A stretch of DNA of 64,000 nucleotides from Geobacteraceae bacterium (lineage in GTDB: Bacteria; Desulfobacterota; Desulfuromonadia; Geobacterales; Pseudopelobacteraceae): positions 306,001 to 370,000 of the forward strand of contig JADKKR010000001.1 of assembly GCA_016720395.1 (NCBI GenBank), given 5' to 3'. Shown here piece after piece: positions 55,482 through 64,000 of the stretch; position 1 is the stretch's first letter, and every line of letters begins with the position of its first letter. A program made the position numbers and the translations under genes. The notes under the pieces were generated by a model. That model did not search any database. It saw only the letters and a list, made by a program, of their open reading frames with translations, and was not told the DNA's origin.

Positions 55482-55883
55482 CTATCTTCTATCGATCACG
55501 GCAAACTTGTCCAGAGGGCTTCCCAGCAGCAGAAAAGCCTTGCCTTCCGATTCATCCCACAGGGAAATATATCCCTTCCAACCATTGTTTACGATCAAGT
55601 CCCTGAGATTTTGCAAAACCTCGGGTGACGGCTGTTCGTGGAATGCGTTGTAGCCACAGTAACCACCAGGCGGGATCAGGCGAAAGGCTCCGAACCCCTT
55701 TGCTTCGTTGCGCTTTATCAGGTGCGGCTGGTTCGACTCCCAGACAATTTCCTCGTAGGCCGTCCAACCGCATACGGGGCACATCAGGCGACGGGCACTG
55801 CTCGTGCCCCAGGCTTCTGTATCAACGCGGCCGTATTCAAATCCACACTGACCACACGGTTCGTACATGTCTTTCAGCGGCAT
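55482..55883 (-). CDS. Unknown CxxC (zinc-ribbon) protein within the his operon
   Basis: The 133-residue protein has two CxxC pairs, CGQC (about 10-13) and CPVC (about 35-38), so a zinc ribbon is likely. It continues WTAYEEIVWESNQPHLIKRN and IPPGGYCGYNAFHEQPSPEV, ending without a membrane segment. I do not recognise the family. It lies 9 nt after hisC and 40 nt before hisB, so it is co-transcribed with them. A histidine-pathway role is not supported by sequence; it may simply use the operon's promoter. Confidence 0.75.
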   Translation of the reverse strand: MPLKDMYEPCGQCGFEYGRVDTEAWGTSSARRLMCPVCGWTAYEEIVWESNQPHLIKRNEAKGFGAFRLIPPGGYCGYNAFHEQPSPEVLQNLRDLIVNNGWKGYISLWDESEGKAFLLLGSPLDKFAVIDRR

Positions 55884-55892
55884 ATCGCCTCC

Positions 55893-56945
55893 TTAGCTGA
55901 TTTCCCTGATTGCAGACAGAGTTGTCTCCATCTCACTCCGGGTTCCGATGGTTATTCTCAAACCATGGGACAGGAGCGGGTCGGTAAAATGGCGCACCAG
56001 GATTTTTCTGCTGTACAGGCCGTCATACACCCGACGTCCGTTCCGGTCAGGGGATACTGCAAAAACGAAATTCCCCTGGGAGGGGTTAACCTCGTAACCG
56101 GCAGAGCGCAGCTCTTTCGAGAACCACTCCCTTGTCTCTCGTATTCTGTGGCAACAATCCATGAAATACGCCTGATCCTTAAGAGCTGCCACACAGGCCG
56201 CCTGAGCCAGGCGATCCAGGTTGTAATGGTCACGTATCTTGTCCAGCGCACTGATGATCTCGGGTCGGGCAATGGCCAATCCCAGGCGCATCCCGGCCAG
56301 GGAGTAGCTCTTGGAAAGGGTGCGGGTCACCACGACATTGTCATAGTTACGCACAAGATCGAGGGCATTTGTTTCGGCGAAATCAGCGTAGGCTTCATCC
56401 ACCACAAGTATCCCCCCACAGTTTTTCGCCAGTTCCTCGATATAATCGTTCGGGAAAGCGAAACCGAGCGGAGAGTTGGGGGTAGTCAGAAAAAATACCT
56501 TGCCATGGTAATACTCGGGGAAGGCCTCGATGCGAAACTCATCGCTCAGGCCATAGGTACAGACAACCGCCCCCTGAATTTCGGCCAGGGTGGAATAATA
56601 GGAATAGGAGGGATGGACGTAACCGACCTCCTGACCCTGAGCAGCACAGGCCCGGATCAGATTATTGAGTACCTCGTCAGAACCATTGGCCATGATGATC
56701 CACGACGGGTCGAAGCCGTACAGTTCTGCGGCAGTTTCACGCAAAGCCTGGCTGGAGGCGCTGGGGTAGGTGCGCAGGGATGCTCCGTCAGAGCCCAGCT
56801 CGGCCAGGATTGCTTCGCGTACCGCGGGTGATGGCGGATACGGGTTCTCGTTGGTATTGAGCTTGATCCATGAGGCGATGTCAGGCGGCTGGTAGCCGGG
56901 GACATACCCCTTCATGGCGGCAATGTTGGGACGGAGTAACGACAT
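55893..56945 (-). CDS. hisC: Histidinol-phosphate aminotransferase
   Basis: The 350-residue class II aminotransferase has IKLNTNENPYPPSPAVREAI, NGSDEVLNNLIRACAAQGQE, LTTPNSPLGFAF and the PLP lysine in TRTLSKSYSLAGMRLG. It forms histidinol phosphate from imidazole acetol phosphate. The open frame extends to 56966, but AGGAT before the ATG at 56945 (MSLLRPNIAAM) supports that start. It follows hisD by about 45 nt. Confidence 0.94.
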   Translation of the reverse strand: MSLLRPNIAAMKGYVPGYQPPDIASWIKLNTNENPYPPSPAVREAILAELGSDGASLRTYPSASSQALRETAAELYGFDPSWIIMANGSDEVLNNLIRACAAQGQEVGYVHPSYSYYSTLAEIQGAVVCTYGLSDEFRIEAFPEYYHGKVFFLTTPNSPLGFAFPNDYIEELAKNCGGILVVDEAYADFAETNALDLVRNYDNVVVTRTLSKSYSLAGMRLGLAIARPEIISALDKIRDHYNLDRLAQAACVAALKDQAYFMDCCHRIRETREWFSKELRSAGYEVNPSQGNFVFAVSPDRNGRRVYDGLYSRKILVRHFTDPLLSHGLRITIGTRSEMETTLSAIREIS

Positions 56946-56989
56946 ATGAAGATCCTGCCTCATCACTAAGACTTCCTCTGGACTATCAA

Positions 56990-58282
56990 TTATTCTTCCA
57001 GCCGGATGCTGACCGACCTGCCATGAGCCTCCAGCCCCTCCAGGCCGGCAATCCTGACGATATCTGAACCCAAACGATTCAGGCCTTCTCTCGAGAAGTA
57101 GACGATGGATGATTTCTTAACGAAATCGTCCACTGACAGCGGTGAGAAAAAACGCGCCGTACCGCCGGTCGGCAGGGTGTGGTTGGGGCCGGCCAGGTAG
57201 TCACCGGCCGCCTCGGGCGTCCAGTGCCCCATGAAGATAGCACCGGCGTTGGTGATCTGCGACAGTATCGCGAACGGGTCTGCAACCGCCAGTTCCAGAT
57301 GTTCCGGTGCGATGCGGTTGGAAAAGGCTATCACCTCATCCAGCGTTTCAGCCACGATAATCGCGCCATACTTCTCCCACGAGGCACGGGCAATGGACTC
57401 ACGGGACAGCATCGTCAACTGTCGCTCCACCTCCGCGGCAACCCGTTCTCCGAAACTGCGATTAATCGTGATCAGTATCGAGGAGGCCAGCTCATCGTGT
57501 TCCGCCTGGGAGAGCAGGTCTGCAGCGATGTGGGCCGGCGAACCGCTGCCGTCGCTGATCACCAGGATCTCGCTCGGGCCGGCGATCATATCGATCCCCA
57601 CCTGGCCGAAGACCAGTTTTTTTGCCGTGGCTACGTAGATATTGCCCGGTCCGGTGATCTTGTCCACCTTGGGGAGCGTGGCCGTACCGTAAGCCAGAGC
57701 AGCAACAGCCTGGGCCCCTCCGATACGGAAAATACGGTCAACCCCGGATAACCGGGCCGCCACCAGGACGTGAGGATTGATTTCACCTCCCGGGGTAGGG
57801 GCCACCATAATGATCTCACCAACCCCGGCCACCCGGGCCGGAACAGCGTTCATGATGACACTGCTGGGATAGCTGGCCTTGCCGCCCGGCACGTAGATGC
57901 CGACCCGCTGGAGCGGAGTTACTTTCTGTCCCAGCATGATATCCGGCTCTTCGGTCGAGATCCAGGTCTGTGTCTTTTGCTTTTCGTGAAAACGGGTCAC
58001 CCGCTCCACTGCCAGCATAAGTGCGGCGACGTCCTCCTCATCGACCTGGCTAAAGGCTGCGTCCATCTCATCGGCAGTGACTTCCAACGCCGCCATGTCC
58101 GGCGCATCCAGTCGATCAAAGCGCCGTGTCAGCTCCAGAACGGCAGCATCACCCCTCTTACGCACATCAGCGATGATCCCGAGAACGACCTGCTCTACCT
58201 CGCGGCCGCTCTCCTCACCCCGGGAGAGAATCGCCTCGAATCGTTGCTCGAAATCCTTGTCGCATATATCAAGAAAAATCAT
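56990..58282 (-). CDS. hisD: Histidinol dehydrogenase
   Basis: The 430-residue zinc enzyme oxidises histidinol to histidine in two steps. It has YVPGGKASYPSSVIMNAVPA, GGAQAVAALAYGT, ITGPGNIYVATAKKLVFGQV and QAEHDELASSILIT (zinc ligand region); YLAGPNHTLPTGGTARFFSP includes the catalytic histidine. Length is standard. It lies between hisG (13 nt) and hisC. Confidence 0.96.
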   Translation of the reverse strand: MIFLDICDKDFEQRFEAILSRGEESGREVEQVVLGIIADVRKRGDAAVLELTRRFDRLDAPDMAALEVTADEMDAAFSQVDEEDVAALMLAVERVTRFHEKQKTQTWISTEEPDIMLGQKVTPLQRVGIYVPGGKASYPSSVIMNAVPARVAGVGEIIMVAPTPGGEINPHVLVAARLSGVDRIFRIGGAQAVAALAYGTATLPKVDKITGPGNIYVATAKKLVFGQVGIDMIAGPSEILVISDGSGSPAHIAADLLSQAEHDELASSILITINRSFGERVAAEVERQLTMLSRESIARASWEKYGAIIVAETLDEVIAFSNRIAPEHLELAVADPFAILSQITNAGAIFMGHWTPEAAGDYLAGPNHTLPTGGTARFFSPLSVDDFVKKSSIVYFSREGLNRLGSDIVRIAGLEGLEAHGRSVSIRLEE

Positions 58283-58295
58283 TGCCCACCCTGCT

Positions 58296-58943
58296 CTAGC
58301 TGGCCTGAAGCACCCGCTCCAAACCCTGTATGATCTCTGAAATCCTTCTGTGTTTGGTCTTCAGGCTGGCCCGGTTGACGATCAGCCGGGTCGTAATTTC
58401 GGCTATGGTCTCAACCTCCACCAGGCCGTTCTGTTTGAGCGTCTCGCCGGTAGAGACCAGATCGACGATCCGCTCAGACAGTCCCACCAGCGGCGCCAGC
58501 TCGATGGAACCGTACAGCTTGATGATCTCCACCTGAATACCCTTGGCGGCAAAGTAGCTCTCGGCCACATGGGGGTACTTGGTTGCGATACGGATATGCG
58601 ACCAACCGGCAGGATCGTCTGAACTTGCCAGACCCGCCGGTTCGGCGACCATCATGCGGCAGTAGCCGAACTTCAGGTCCAGCGGTTCATAGACATCCTT
58701 GCCCTGCTCCATAAGGGTGTCTTTACCGACGATCCCCAGGTCAGCACTGCCGTATTCCACATAGGTCGGCACGTCAGTAGCCCGCACGATCATATAGCGC
58801 ATACGCTGATCAGCATTCTCGAAGATCAGCTTGCGGGAGTCGGACAGCAGCTCGCGGCAATCGATGCCGATCTTTCCGAAAAGCCCGACCGACTCTTCAA
58901 GTATCCGGCCCTTGGGGATGGCAATGGTGATCCAGTTGTTCAT
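58296..58943 (-). CDS. hisG: ATP phosphoribosyltransferase, short form
   Basis: The 215-residue enzyme starts the histidine pathway from ATP and PRPP. It has WITIAIPKGRILEESVGLFG, RATDVPTYVEYGSADLGIVG and LVSTGETLKQNGLVEV. It lacks the C-terminal regulatory ACT-like domain of about 80 residues, so it is the short form, which needs the HisZ partner for activity and feedback by histidine. hisZ is not in the window. It overlaps murA by 4 nt. Confidence 0.95.
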   Translation of the reverse strand: MNNWITIAIPKGRILEESVGLFGKIGIDCRELLSDSRKLIFENADQRMRYMIVRATDVPTYVEYGSADLGIVGKDTLMEQGKDVYEPLDLKFGYCRMMVAEPAGLASSDDPAGWSHIRIATKYPHVAESYFAAKGIQVEIIKLYGSIELAPLVGLSERIVDLVSTGETLKQNGLVEVETIAEITTRLIVNRASLKTKHRRISEIIQGLERVLQAS

Positions 58944-60193
58944 TCTTTAACCCGGATAATGTCAGCTCCCAGTCCGGCCAGCTTTTTCTCGATAGATTCG
59001 TAACCGCGGTCCAGATGATAAATACGGGTGACCTCCGAGGTCCCCTCTGCAGCCAGCCCCGCCAGAATCAGCGATGCCGAGGCCCGCAGGTCGGTGGCCA
59101 TGGACGGCGCCCCGGAGAGCTTCTTGACCCCCTTGACCGTGGCGGTGTTGCCCTCGATCGTTATATCTGCGCCGAAGCGAAGCAGCTCCGAGACATGCAT
59201 GAAGCGGTTCTCGAATATATTTTCACTGATCACGCTGGCTCCATCGGCCACGCACATCATGGCCATGAACTGGGCCTGCATGTCAGTCGGGAAGCCTGGA
59301 TACGGGCGGGTCTTGATATTGACGCTCTTGAGCCTTTTGGGCGCCTTGACACGTACCACACCGTCACGGCTGGTGATCTCTACCCCGGCATCCTGCATCT
59401 TGAAGGCCAGGGCATCAAGATGCTCCAGCTTCATGCCATGAATCCTGATATCACCGCCGGTCATGGCGGCAGCGATCATAAAGGTTCCGGCCTCGATTCG
59501 GTCAGGCATGACCTCGTAATTAGCTGCAGAAAGCTCTGTGACACCCTGTATTCGGACGGTGTCAGTTCCGGCACCCTCTATCTTGGCCCCCATACGGTTC
59601 AGATAGAGTGCCAGATCAACAATCTCCGGCTCCCGGGCAGCGTTCTCAAGGACCGTCTCCCCCTTGGCAGTGGCAGCCGCCATCATCAGGTGCTCGGTGC
59701 CGCCGACCGTAGAAACATCGAAATTGATACGGGCTCCCTTGAGACGCTTCGCCTTGGCTTCAACATAACCGTGCTCCAGGGTAATCTCAGCCCCCAGGGC
59801 CTGAAGTCCCTTGAGATGCAAATTTATCGGACGGGCACCGATGGCGCAGCCGCCGGGAAGCGACACCCGCGCCTTTCCGAAACGTGCCAGCAACGGCCCC
59901 AACACCAGTACCGAGGCACGCATGGTCTTGACCAGGTCATAGGTAGCTTCATGGCTGTTGATACCTGTGGTATCGATCTTTACGACATGTCCGTTACCCT
60001 CAACACCGGCACCGAGGGATTCCAGCACCTTGATCGTGGTATTTATGTCACGCAGGAACGGCACATTGCTGATCTGGTTCATTCCCGGCGCCAGAATAGT
60101 GGCGACAAAGATCGGCAGCGAGGCGTTCTTGGAGCCGCTGACCGTTACCTCACCCTTCAGTTTTTTCCCGCCCTTGATGATTAGCTTGTCCAA
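58940..60193 (-). CDS. murA: UDP-N-acetylglucosamine 1-carboxyvinyltransferase
   Basis: MurA transfers enolpyruvate to UDP-GlcNAc, the first committed step of peptidoglycan. The 417-residue sequence has GGKKLKGEVTVSGSKNASLP, the active-site cysteine in LPGGCAIGARPINLHLKGL (the position targeted by fosfomycin), and GYPGFPTDMQAQFMA-like PGFPTDMQAQ. Length is normal. It sits at the head of the his group, a link with hisG that recurs in several bacteria. Confidence 0.96.
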   Translation of the reverse strand: MDKLIIKGGKKLKGEVTVSGSKNASLPIFVATILAPGMNQISNVPFLRDINTTIKVLESLGAGVEGNGHVVKIDTTGINSHEATYDLVKTMRASVLVLGPLLARFGKARVSLPGGCAIGARPINLHLKGLQALGAEITLEHGYVEAKAKRLKGARINFDVSTVGGTEHLMMAAATAKGETVLENAAREPEIVDLALYLNRMGAKIEGAGTDTVRIQGVTELSAANYEVMPDRIEAGTFMIAAAMTGGDIRIHGMKLEHLDALAFKMQDAGVEITSRDGVVRVKAPKRLKSVNIKTRPYPGFPTDMQAQFMAMMCVADGASVISENIFENRFMHVSELLRFGADITIEGNTATVKGVKKLSGAPSMATDLRASASLILAGLAAEGTSEVTRIYHLDRGYESIEKKLAGLGADIIRVKE

Positions 60194-60328
60194 TAAACGT
60201 CCCTCTATTTCTCCACCCCGATGCAGGGGATAATGTGCGGTTCAATAAACGTTGATATACTACTTGATGGTCCGGCTGTTGTCCAAAGAAAAGTAGCCGC
60301 TCGACAGCTGCAGGAATAACCGCAATAC

Positions 60329-62698
60329 CTAGCGATCCAGGTCTGCCAGTACAAAATCGACCGACCCGAGGATAGCCAGAAAATCTGCCAGCAGCCAGCC
60401 ACGGCTCATGACCGGTAACGCCTGAATATGCGGGAAGCTGGGTGTCTTGATCCGCACCCGGTACGGGATACTCAGTCCCTCTGAAACGACAAAGTAACCG
60501 TTTTCCCCCTTGGGCGCCTCGATGGCGCTGTAGTTCTCGCCCCGGGGTGGTGCCATCCCGCGGGTGCTGTTGACAAAGTGGTGGATCAACGACTCGATGT
60601 CCTTCAGCGTGTCCTGTTTCTGTGGCAGCACATAGCGGTAATCGTCCGTCATCCAGCGCCCGCCCGGCATCCCGTTCATAGCCTGTTCGACAATATGCAG
60701 TGACTGGCGGATCTCCTCCATGCGCACCAGGTAGCGAGCCCAGCAGTCGCCACCCTCGGCGGTCGGCACATCGAAAACGAAGCGATCATAGCCCGCATAG
60801 GGGATCTTCCTGCGCAGATCCCACTCAACACCGCAGGCCCGCAGGTTGGGCCCTGTCAGCCCCCACTCCATGGCATCGGCAGAGGAGATGGACCCGACAC
60901 CCTTCAGGCGGGCTTTGAAGATCGGGTTGCCATTGATCAGCTGTTCATATTCCTTCAGTCGCGGCGGCAGCCATTCCAGGAGAGCCTTCACCGGAACCTG
61001 CCATCCTTCGGGCAGATCTTCTGCCACGCCGCCGATTCTGAACCAGGCCGGATGCATACGCCCGCCGGTGATCATTTCAACGATGTCGAAAATCTTTTCC
61101 CGATCGGTGAATGTGTAGAAAACCGGCGTCATTGCTCCCACATCTGCCGTAAACGTACCGAGCCAGACCAGATGGCTGGCGATGCGGAACAGTTCCGCCA
61201 GCATGACACGTACATGTATGGCACGGTCCGGTACCGTTATCCCGCATAGCCGCTCTACCGAATTTACATACGCCAGGTTGTTCTGGACACCGGACAGGTA
61301 GTCGATCCGGTCGGTATAGGGAATAAACTGGTTCCAGTACTGGCGTTCAGCGATCTTTTCCGCTCCGCGGTGGTGGTAGCCTATATCGAAATCTATGTCT
61401 GTAATCTCTTCACCGTTTAGCTTGAGTATGCAGCGAATGACCCCATGGGTACCGGGATGCTGCGGACCGAGGTTGAGCAGCAACTCTCCCTCGCTGATCC
61501 GTTCAAAGAAGTCAGAGGCCGGCAAAGGGGCATGCCTAAGAGCGTCTTCCCGCGTGTAGGGCTGCATTTCAGTGGCACGGAAGGGATGACGCTTGAGCAG
61601 GGGATGCCCCTCCCAGTCGTGGGGCATGAGGATGCGCTTCAGGTTAGGGTGCCCGGAGAAACGGACACCAAACATGTCGAAGACCTCACGCTCGTACCAG
61701 GATGCGGCCGGGAAGACGGACGTTACACTGGGCAGTTCCGGGGAATCTCCGGCCAGTTCGGTCTTGATACGCACATAACCGGGCTGGTCAAAGGAGAGCA
61801 GGTGATAGTTGAGGGTGAAGTCGCTGAACTTTTCGCGCTGACTGCGGCAGGAATCGTCAACAGCCGCGATATCCTCCAGCCGCTTGAACGAACTGCCGGA
61901 CCTAAATTTCAGATGCTTTAGCAATTCCGGTACCAACGACGGCGGTGTGCGCAATGTCAGCATGTCGGTAGACGAAGTATCAACCGTAACCTGTCCTTCA
62001 AAGCAACGTGCCAGTTCACCCGGGAGTCCATAATCCGGATAATTGTGGATGGGGGCCGAAGGTCGCCACATCTCATCCGAGCGCGGCAGGTATGCCTTGG
62101 GATGACCTGCCGGGTTCCCCCGAATGGCAATCGCCTCCATACCGGGACCCCGTGTGTCATTGAACTTGGTCACTCCCGGCACCAGCACCGGCACCGTGGT
62201 TCCCTGGCATCCGCCCTTCATATGCAGTACCGGACGGGCAGGGCGCTCCCCGCTACGGATCTTTTCCTGCAGCAGCATTAGGCCCTGCATAAATGCTTCC
62301 GGGCGGGGCGGGCAGCCTGGAACATAGACATCCACCGGCAGAATCTGATTTATCCCCTGAACGACACTGTAGACATCGTACATGCCACCGGAATTGGCGC
62401 AGCTCCCCATGGACATGACCCATCGCGGCTCGGCCATCTGTTCGTAAAGATGCAAAATCGACGGGGCCATCTTGACAAAGGGAGTTCCTGCAATAACCAT
62501 CAGGTCGGCTTCACGCGGTGTACCGCGCAACACCTCGGCACCGAAACGGGAAATATCGTGGCGTGAGGTAAAGGAGGTCATCATTTCGACGAAACAGCAG
62601 GAGAGACCGAAGAACATCGGCCAGAGGGAGTTGGACCGCCCCCAGTTGATCAAGTCGTCCAAATTTGTAAGCAGAATATTATCAGGTTTCTCGTACAA
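60329..62698 (-). CDS. nuoBCD: NADH-quinone oxidoreductase subunits B, C and D fused
   Basis: One 789-residue frame holds three complex I subunits. NuoB (about 1-175) has the N2 cluster cysteines C34, C35, C100 and C129 (GLSCCFVEMM, GSCANSGG, PGCPPRP). NuoC (about 230-400) has SWYEREVFDMFGVRFSGHP. NuoD (about 415-789) has LNLGPQHPGTHGVIRCILKL and ends ILGSVDFVLADLDR. NuoCD fusions are common; the B-C-D fusion is rarer. The reading frame has no stop or shift at the joins, so it looks functional. Only nuoA is adjacent; subunits E-N are absent here. Confidence 0.94.
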   Translation of the reverse strand: MYEKPDNILLTNLDDLINWGRSNSLWPMFFGLSCCFVEMMTSFTSRHDISRFGAEVLRGTPREADLMVIAGTPFVKMAPSILHLYEQMAEPRWVMSMGSCANSGGMYDVYSVVQGINQILPVDVYVPGCPPRPEAFMQGLMLLQEKIRSGERPARPVLHMKGGCQGTTVPVLVPGVTKFNDTRGPGMEAIAIRGNPAGHPKAYLPRSDEMWRPSAPIHNYPDYGLPGELARCFEGQVTVDTSSTDMLTLRTPPSLVPELLKHLKFRSGSSFKRLEDIAAVDDSCRSQREKFSDFTLNYHLLSFDQPGYVRIKTELAGDSPELPSVTSVFPAASWYEREVFDMFGVRFSGHPNLKRILMPHDWEGHPLLKRHPFRATEMQPYTREDALRHAPLPASDFFERISEGELLLNLGPQHPGTHGVIRCILKLNGEEITDIDFDIGYHHRGAEKIAERQYWNQFIPYTDRIDYLSGVQNNLAYVNSVERLCGITVPDRAIHVRVMLAELFRIASHLVWLGTFTADVGAMTPVFYTFTDREKIFDIVEMITGGRMHPAWFRIGGVAEDLPEGWQVPVKALLEWLPPRLKEYEQLINGNPIFKARLKGVGSISSADAMEWGLTGPNLRACGVEWDLRRKIPYAGYDRFVFDVPTAEGGDCWARYLVRMEEIRQSLHIVEQAMNGMPGGRWMTDDYRYVLPQKQDTLKDIESLIHHFVNSTRGMAPPRGENYSAIEAPKGENGYFVVSEGLSIPYRVRIKTPSFPHIQALPVMSRGWLLADFLAILGSVDFVLADLDR

Positions 62699-62713
62699 AT
62701 CTGACCTCAGAAG

Positions 62714-62830
62714 CGCACAGTTTTTGCAAGATCAAGGCTGTCGAGAAATAGCGGGGAGACGTAGCAGCGCTACGTCGCACGAACTATTTCGGAGACTTAC
62801 GCAGAGATTGCGAAAAATCTGCGTTTCGTT
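62714..62830. repeat. Dispersed variable-arm repeat, copy 2 (overlaps the nuoA end)
   Basis: This copy pairs block by block with 222-330: T-run then CAAGATCAAG, core GTAGCAGCGCTACGTCGCAC, then ATTGCGAAAAAT and GCGTT. The arms differ from copy 1, but here GAAATAG pairs with CTATTTC around the core. It forms the end of nuoA, giving its last codons and stop, and fills the space up to nuoBCD. Confidence 0.6.
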
Positions 62831-63197
62831 CTCGTGAGGGTCCCCAGTCGAGCCCCCCCTTCAACCAGAGCCAGACCAGGCCGGCAGCAAGTATGACAAC
62901 AAACAGAGTAATCTGGATCAGGCCGGCCAGTCCCAGGATATCCCAGGCAACCGCCCAGGCAAAGATAAATGCCGCCTCGACATCGAAGATGATAAAAAAG
63001 ATTGCGACCAGGTAGAACGGCACCGGCCATGCTAGTCGTGCGCTGCTTTCGGGAATAACACCCGATTCGTAGGGACGTTGTTTTCCGAAGGACGGCCGCT
63101 TTGCCCCCAGCCACCAGGCAGCAAGTAAAAGAACGCCGATCAGTGCAACGGCTATGACGGTATATATAAGAAGATGATAAAATGCTGGATGGACCAT
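62784..63197 (-). CDS. nuoA: NADH-quinone oxidoreductase subunit A
   Basis: The 137-residue protein has three membrane helices (IYTVIAVALIGVLLLAAWWL; FYLVAIFFIIFDVEAAFIFA; ITLFVVILAAGLVWLWLKGG) and the NuoA signature RPYESGVIP and FDVEAAFIFAWA. It is a membrane-arm subunit next to the quinone site. The last dozen or so residues (NADFSQSLRKSPK) fall in the dispersed repeat and may be a recent change of the C-terminus. No clear ribosome site precedes the ATG at 63197. Confidence 0.94.
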   Translation of the reverse strand: MVHPAFYHLLIYTVIAVALIGVLLLAAWWLGAKRPSFGKQRPYESGVIPESSARLAWPVPFYLVAIFFIIFDVEAAFIFAWAVAWDILGLAGLIQITLFVVILAAGLVWLWLKGGLDWGPSRERNADFSQSLRKSPK

Positions 63198-63240
63198 GCG
63201 GGGACTATAGCAGAATCAGAGGATCGATTAAACTGTATTT

Positions 63241-63288
63241 AACAAAAAACAGCCCCATCACTTTTTGAGTGATGGGGCTGTTTTTGTT
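63241..63288 (-). terminator. rRNA operon terminator
   Basis: AGCCCCATCAC and GTGATGGGGCT form a perfect stem with a TTTTTGA loop, with A-run and T-run on the two sides. It starts a few nt after the 5S 3' end and ends the rRNA operon on minus. Confidence 0.92.
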
Positions 63289-63291
63289 TTA

Positions 63292-63409
<118 letters not shown>

Positions 63410-63418
63410 AAATCCTTA

Positions 63419-63483
63419 GTTCAGAGTTCAAAGTTCGATGTTCAAGGTTTAAAACCCTGAACGTTGAACATTGAACGTGAACA
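63419..63483. repeat. GTTCAA-rich inverted repeat in the 23S-5S spacer
   Basis: The left arm (63419-63450) has five close copies of a GTTCAA-type unit about 7-9 nt apart; the right arm (63454-63483) holds the same unit in reverse (TTGAAC, CTGAAC). Together they form an imperfect hairpin. It may be a processing stem or a small repeat element; no tRNA is present in the spacer. Confidence 0.65.
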
Positions 63484-63595
63484 ATTGTTTTCTTGGCAAT
63501 TGCGTCAGTTGGATAGTTTTAGGTTTGTATGCTGGTTTGATTTATTCCGGCCTGGGGGAAGGGTTACCTTCCCCGGACCGTATTAATTATTTTAT

Positions 63596-64000
<405 letters not shown>

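Noticed and set aside
55638..56831. 397-codon plus-strand ORF
   Set aside because: Opposite hisC and the CxxC gene; no recognisable protein features.
59015..60184. 389-codon plus-strand ORF
   Set aside because: Antisense to murA; a by-product of the GC-rich codon pattern of a well-conserved gene.
60194..60328. Small gene between murA and nuoBCD
   Set aside because: No ORF with a ribosome site and no hairpin terminator could be seen in the 135 bp.
63410..63595. tRNA gene in the 23S-5S spacer
   Set aside because: No cloverleaf or T-loop sequence was seen; the space holds a GTTCAA-type inverted repeat.

Overview
The window looks like chromosomal DNA of a Geobacter-type delta-proteobacterium (Desulfuromonadia; Geobacter, Trichlorobacter and 'Pelobacter propionicus' are the closest fits I can suggest). 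The grounds are gene content and order: recA-pilT-recX-alaS, larB/larC beside cinA, archaeal-type leuC/leuD, lysS-lolCD-bamA-ompH-lpxD-fabZ-lpxA-lpxB, a DUF3187 protein, and a fused NuoBCD. This assignment is inference. Nearly all genes lie on the minus strand; only leuC, leuD, tatA and the YbgF/CpoB gene lie on plus.

Layout. 1-11.3 kb (minus): start of argD, argB, a receiver-histidine kinase, alaS, recX, pilT, recA, cinA, larC, larB. A 77-bp tandem hairpin repeat lies ahead of argB and a dispersed repeat lies between argB and argD. 11.4-13.4 kb (plus): leuC and leuD, split by an imperfect inverted repeat and closed by a bidirectional terminator. 13.5-18 kb: a DUF3187 outer-membrane protein overlapping a chemoreceptor without a periplasmic sensor domain, tatA, a long palindromic terminator, and a PLP aminotransferase.

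18-47.9 kb (minus) is the heart of the window: 29 tightly packed envelope genes. In transcription order they are lysS, lolC, lolD, bamA, ompH, lpxD, fabZ, lpxA, a Gfo/Idh oxidoreductase and a DegT aminotransferase (GnnA/GnnB-like), lpxB, lpxL, a PAP2 phosphatase, waaA, lpxK, a Trm112-like protein, waaF, msbA, and then a core-oligosaccharide locus. That locus holds GT2, GT9, a UDP-glucuronate 4-epimerase, a GSCFA protein, two methyltransferases, two GT4 enzymes, waaC, a DUF4254 protein and another GT9. Together they make lipid A, attach Kdo and heptose, flip the product (MsbA), and supply outer-membrane protein and lipoprotein machinery (BamA, Skp, LolCD). The only gap near 300 bp, at 25.6-25.9 kb, probably splits the run into two transcription units.

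48-54.8 kb: an NHL-repeat lipoprotein, an RNase E/G with a long low-complexity tail, a membrane pyrophosphatase, and a YbgF/CpoB-like lipoprotein on plus. 54.8-60.2 kb (minus): murA-hisG-hisD-hisC-(CxxC protein)-hisB, with hisG of the short form. 60.3-63.2 kb: nuoA and a single ORF for NuoB+NuoC+NuoD, with no other nuo genes next to them. 63.2-64 kb: the 3' end of an rRNA operon (23S 3' part, 5S, terminator).

I see no CRISPR array, prophage, insertion sequence or complete tRNA. The most unusual signals are the diverged variable-arm repeat (two copies, 62 kb apart), the 77-bp tandem hairpin repeat before argB, the GnnA/GnnB pair inside the lipid A operon, and the NuoBCD fusion in an isolated partial complex I locus.
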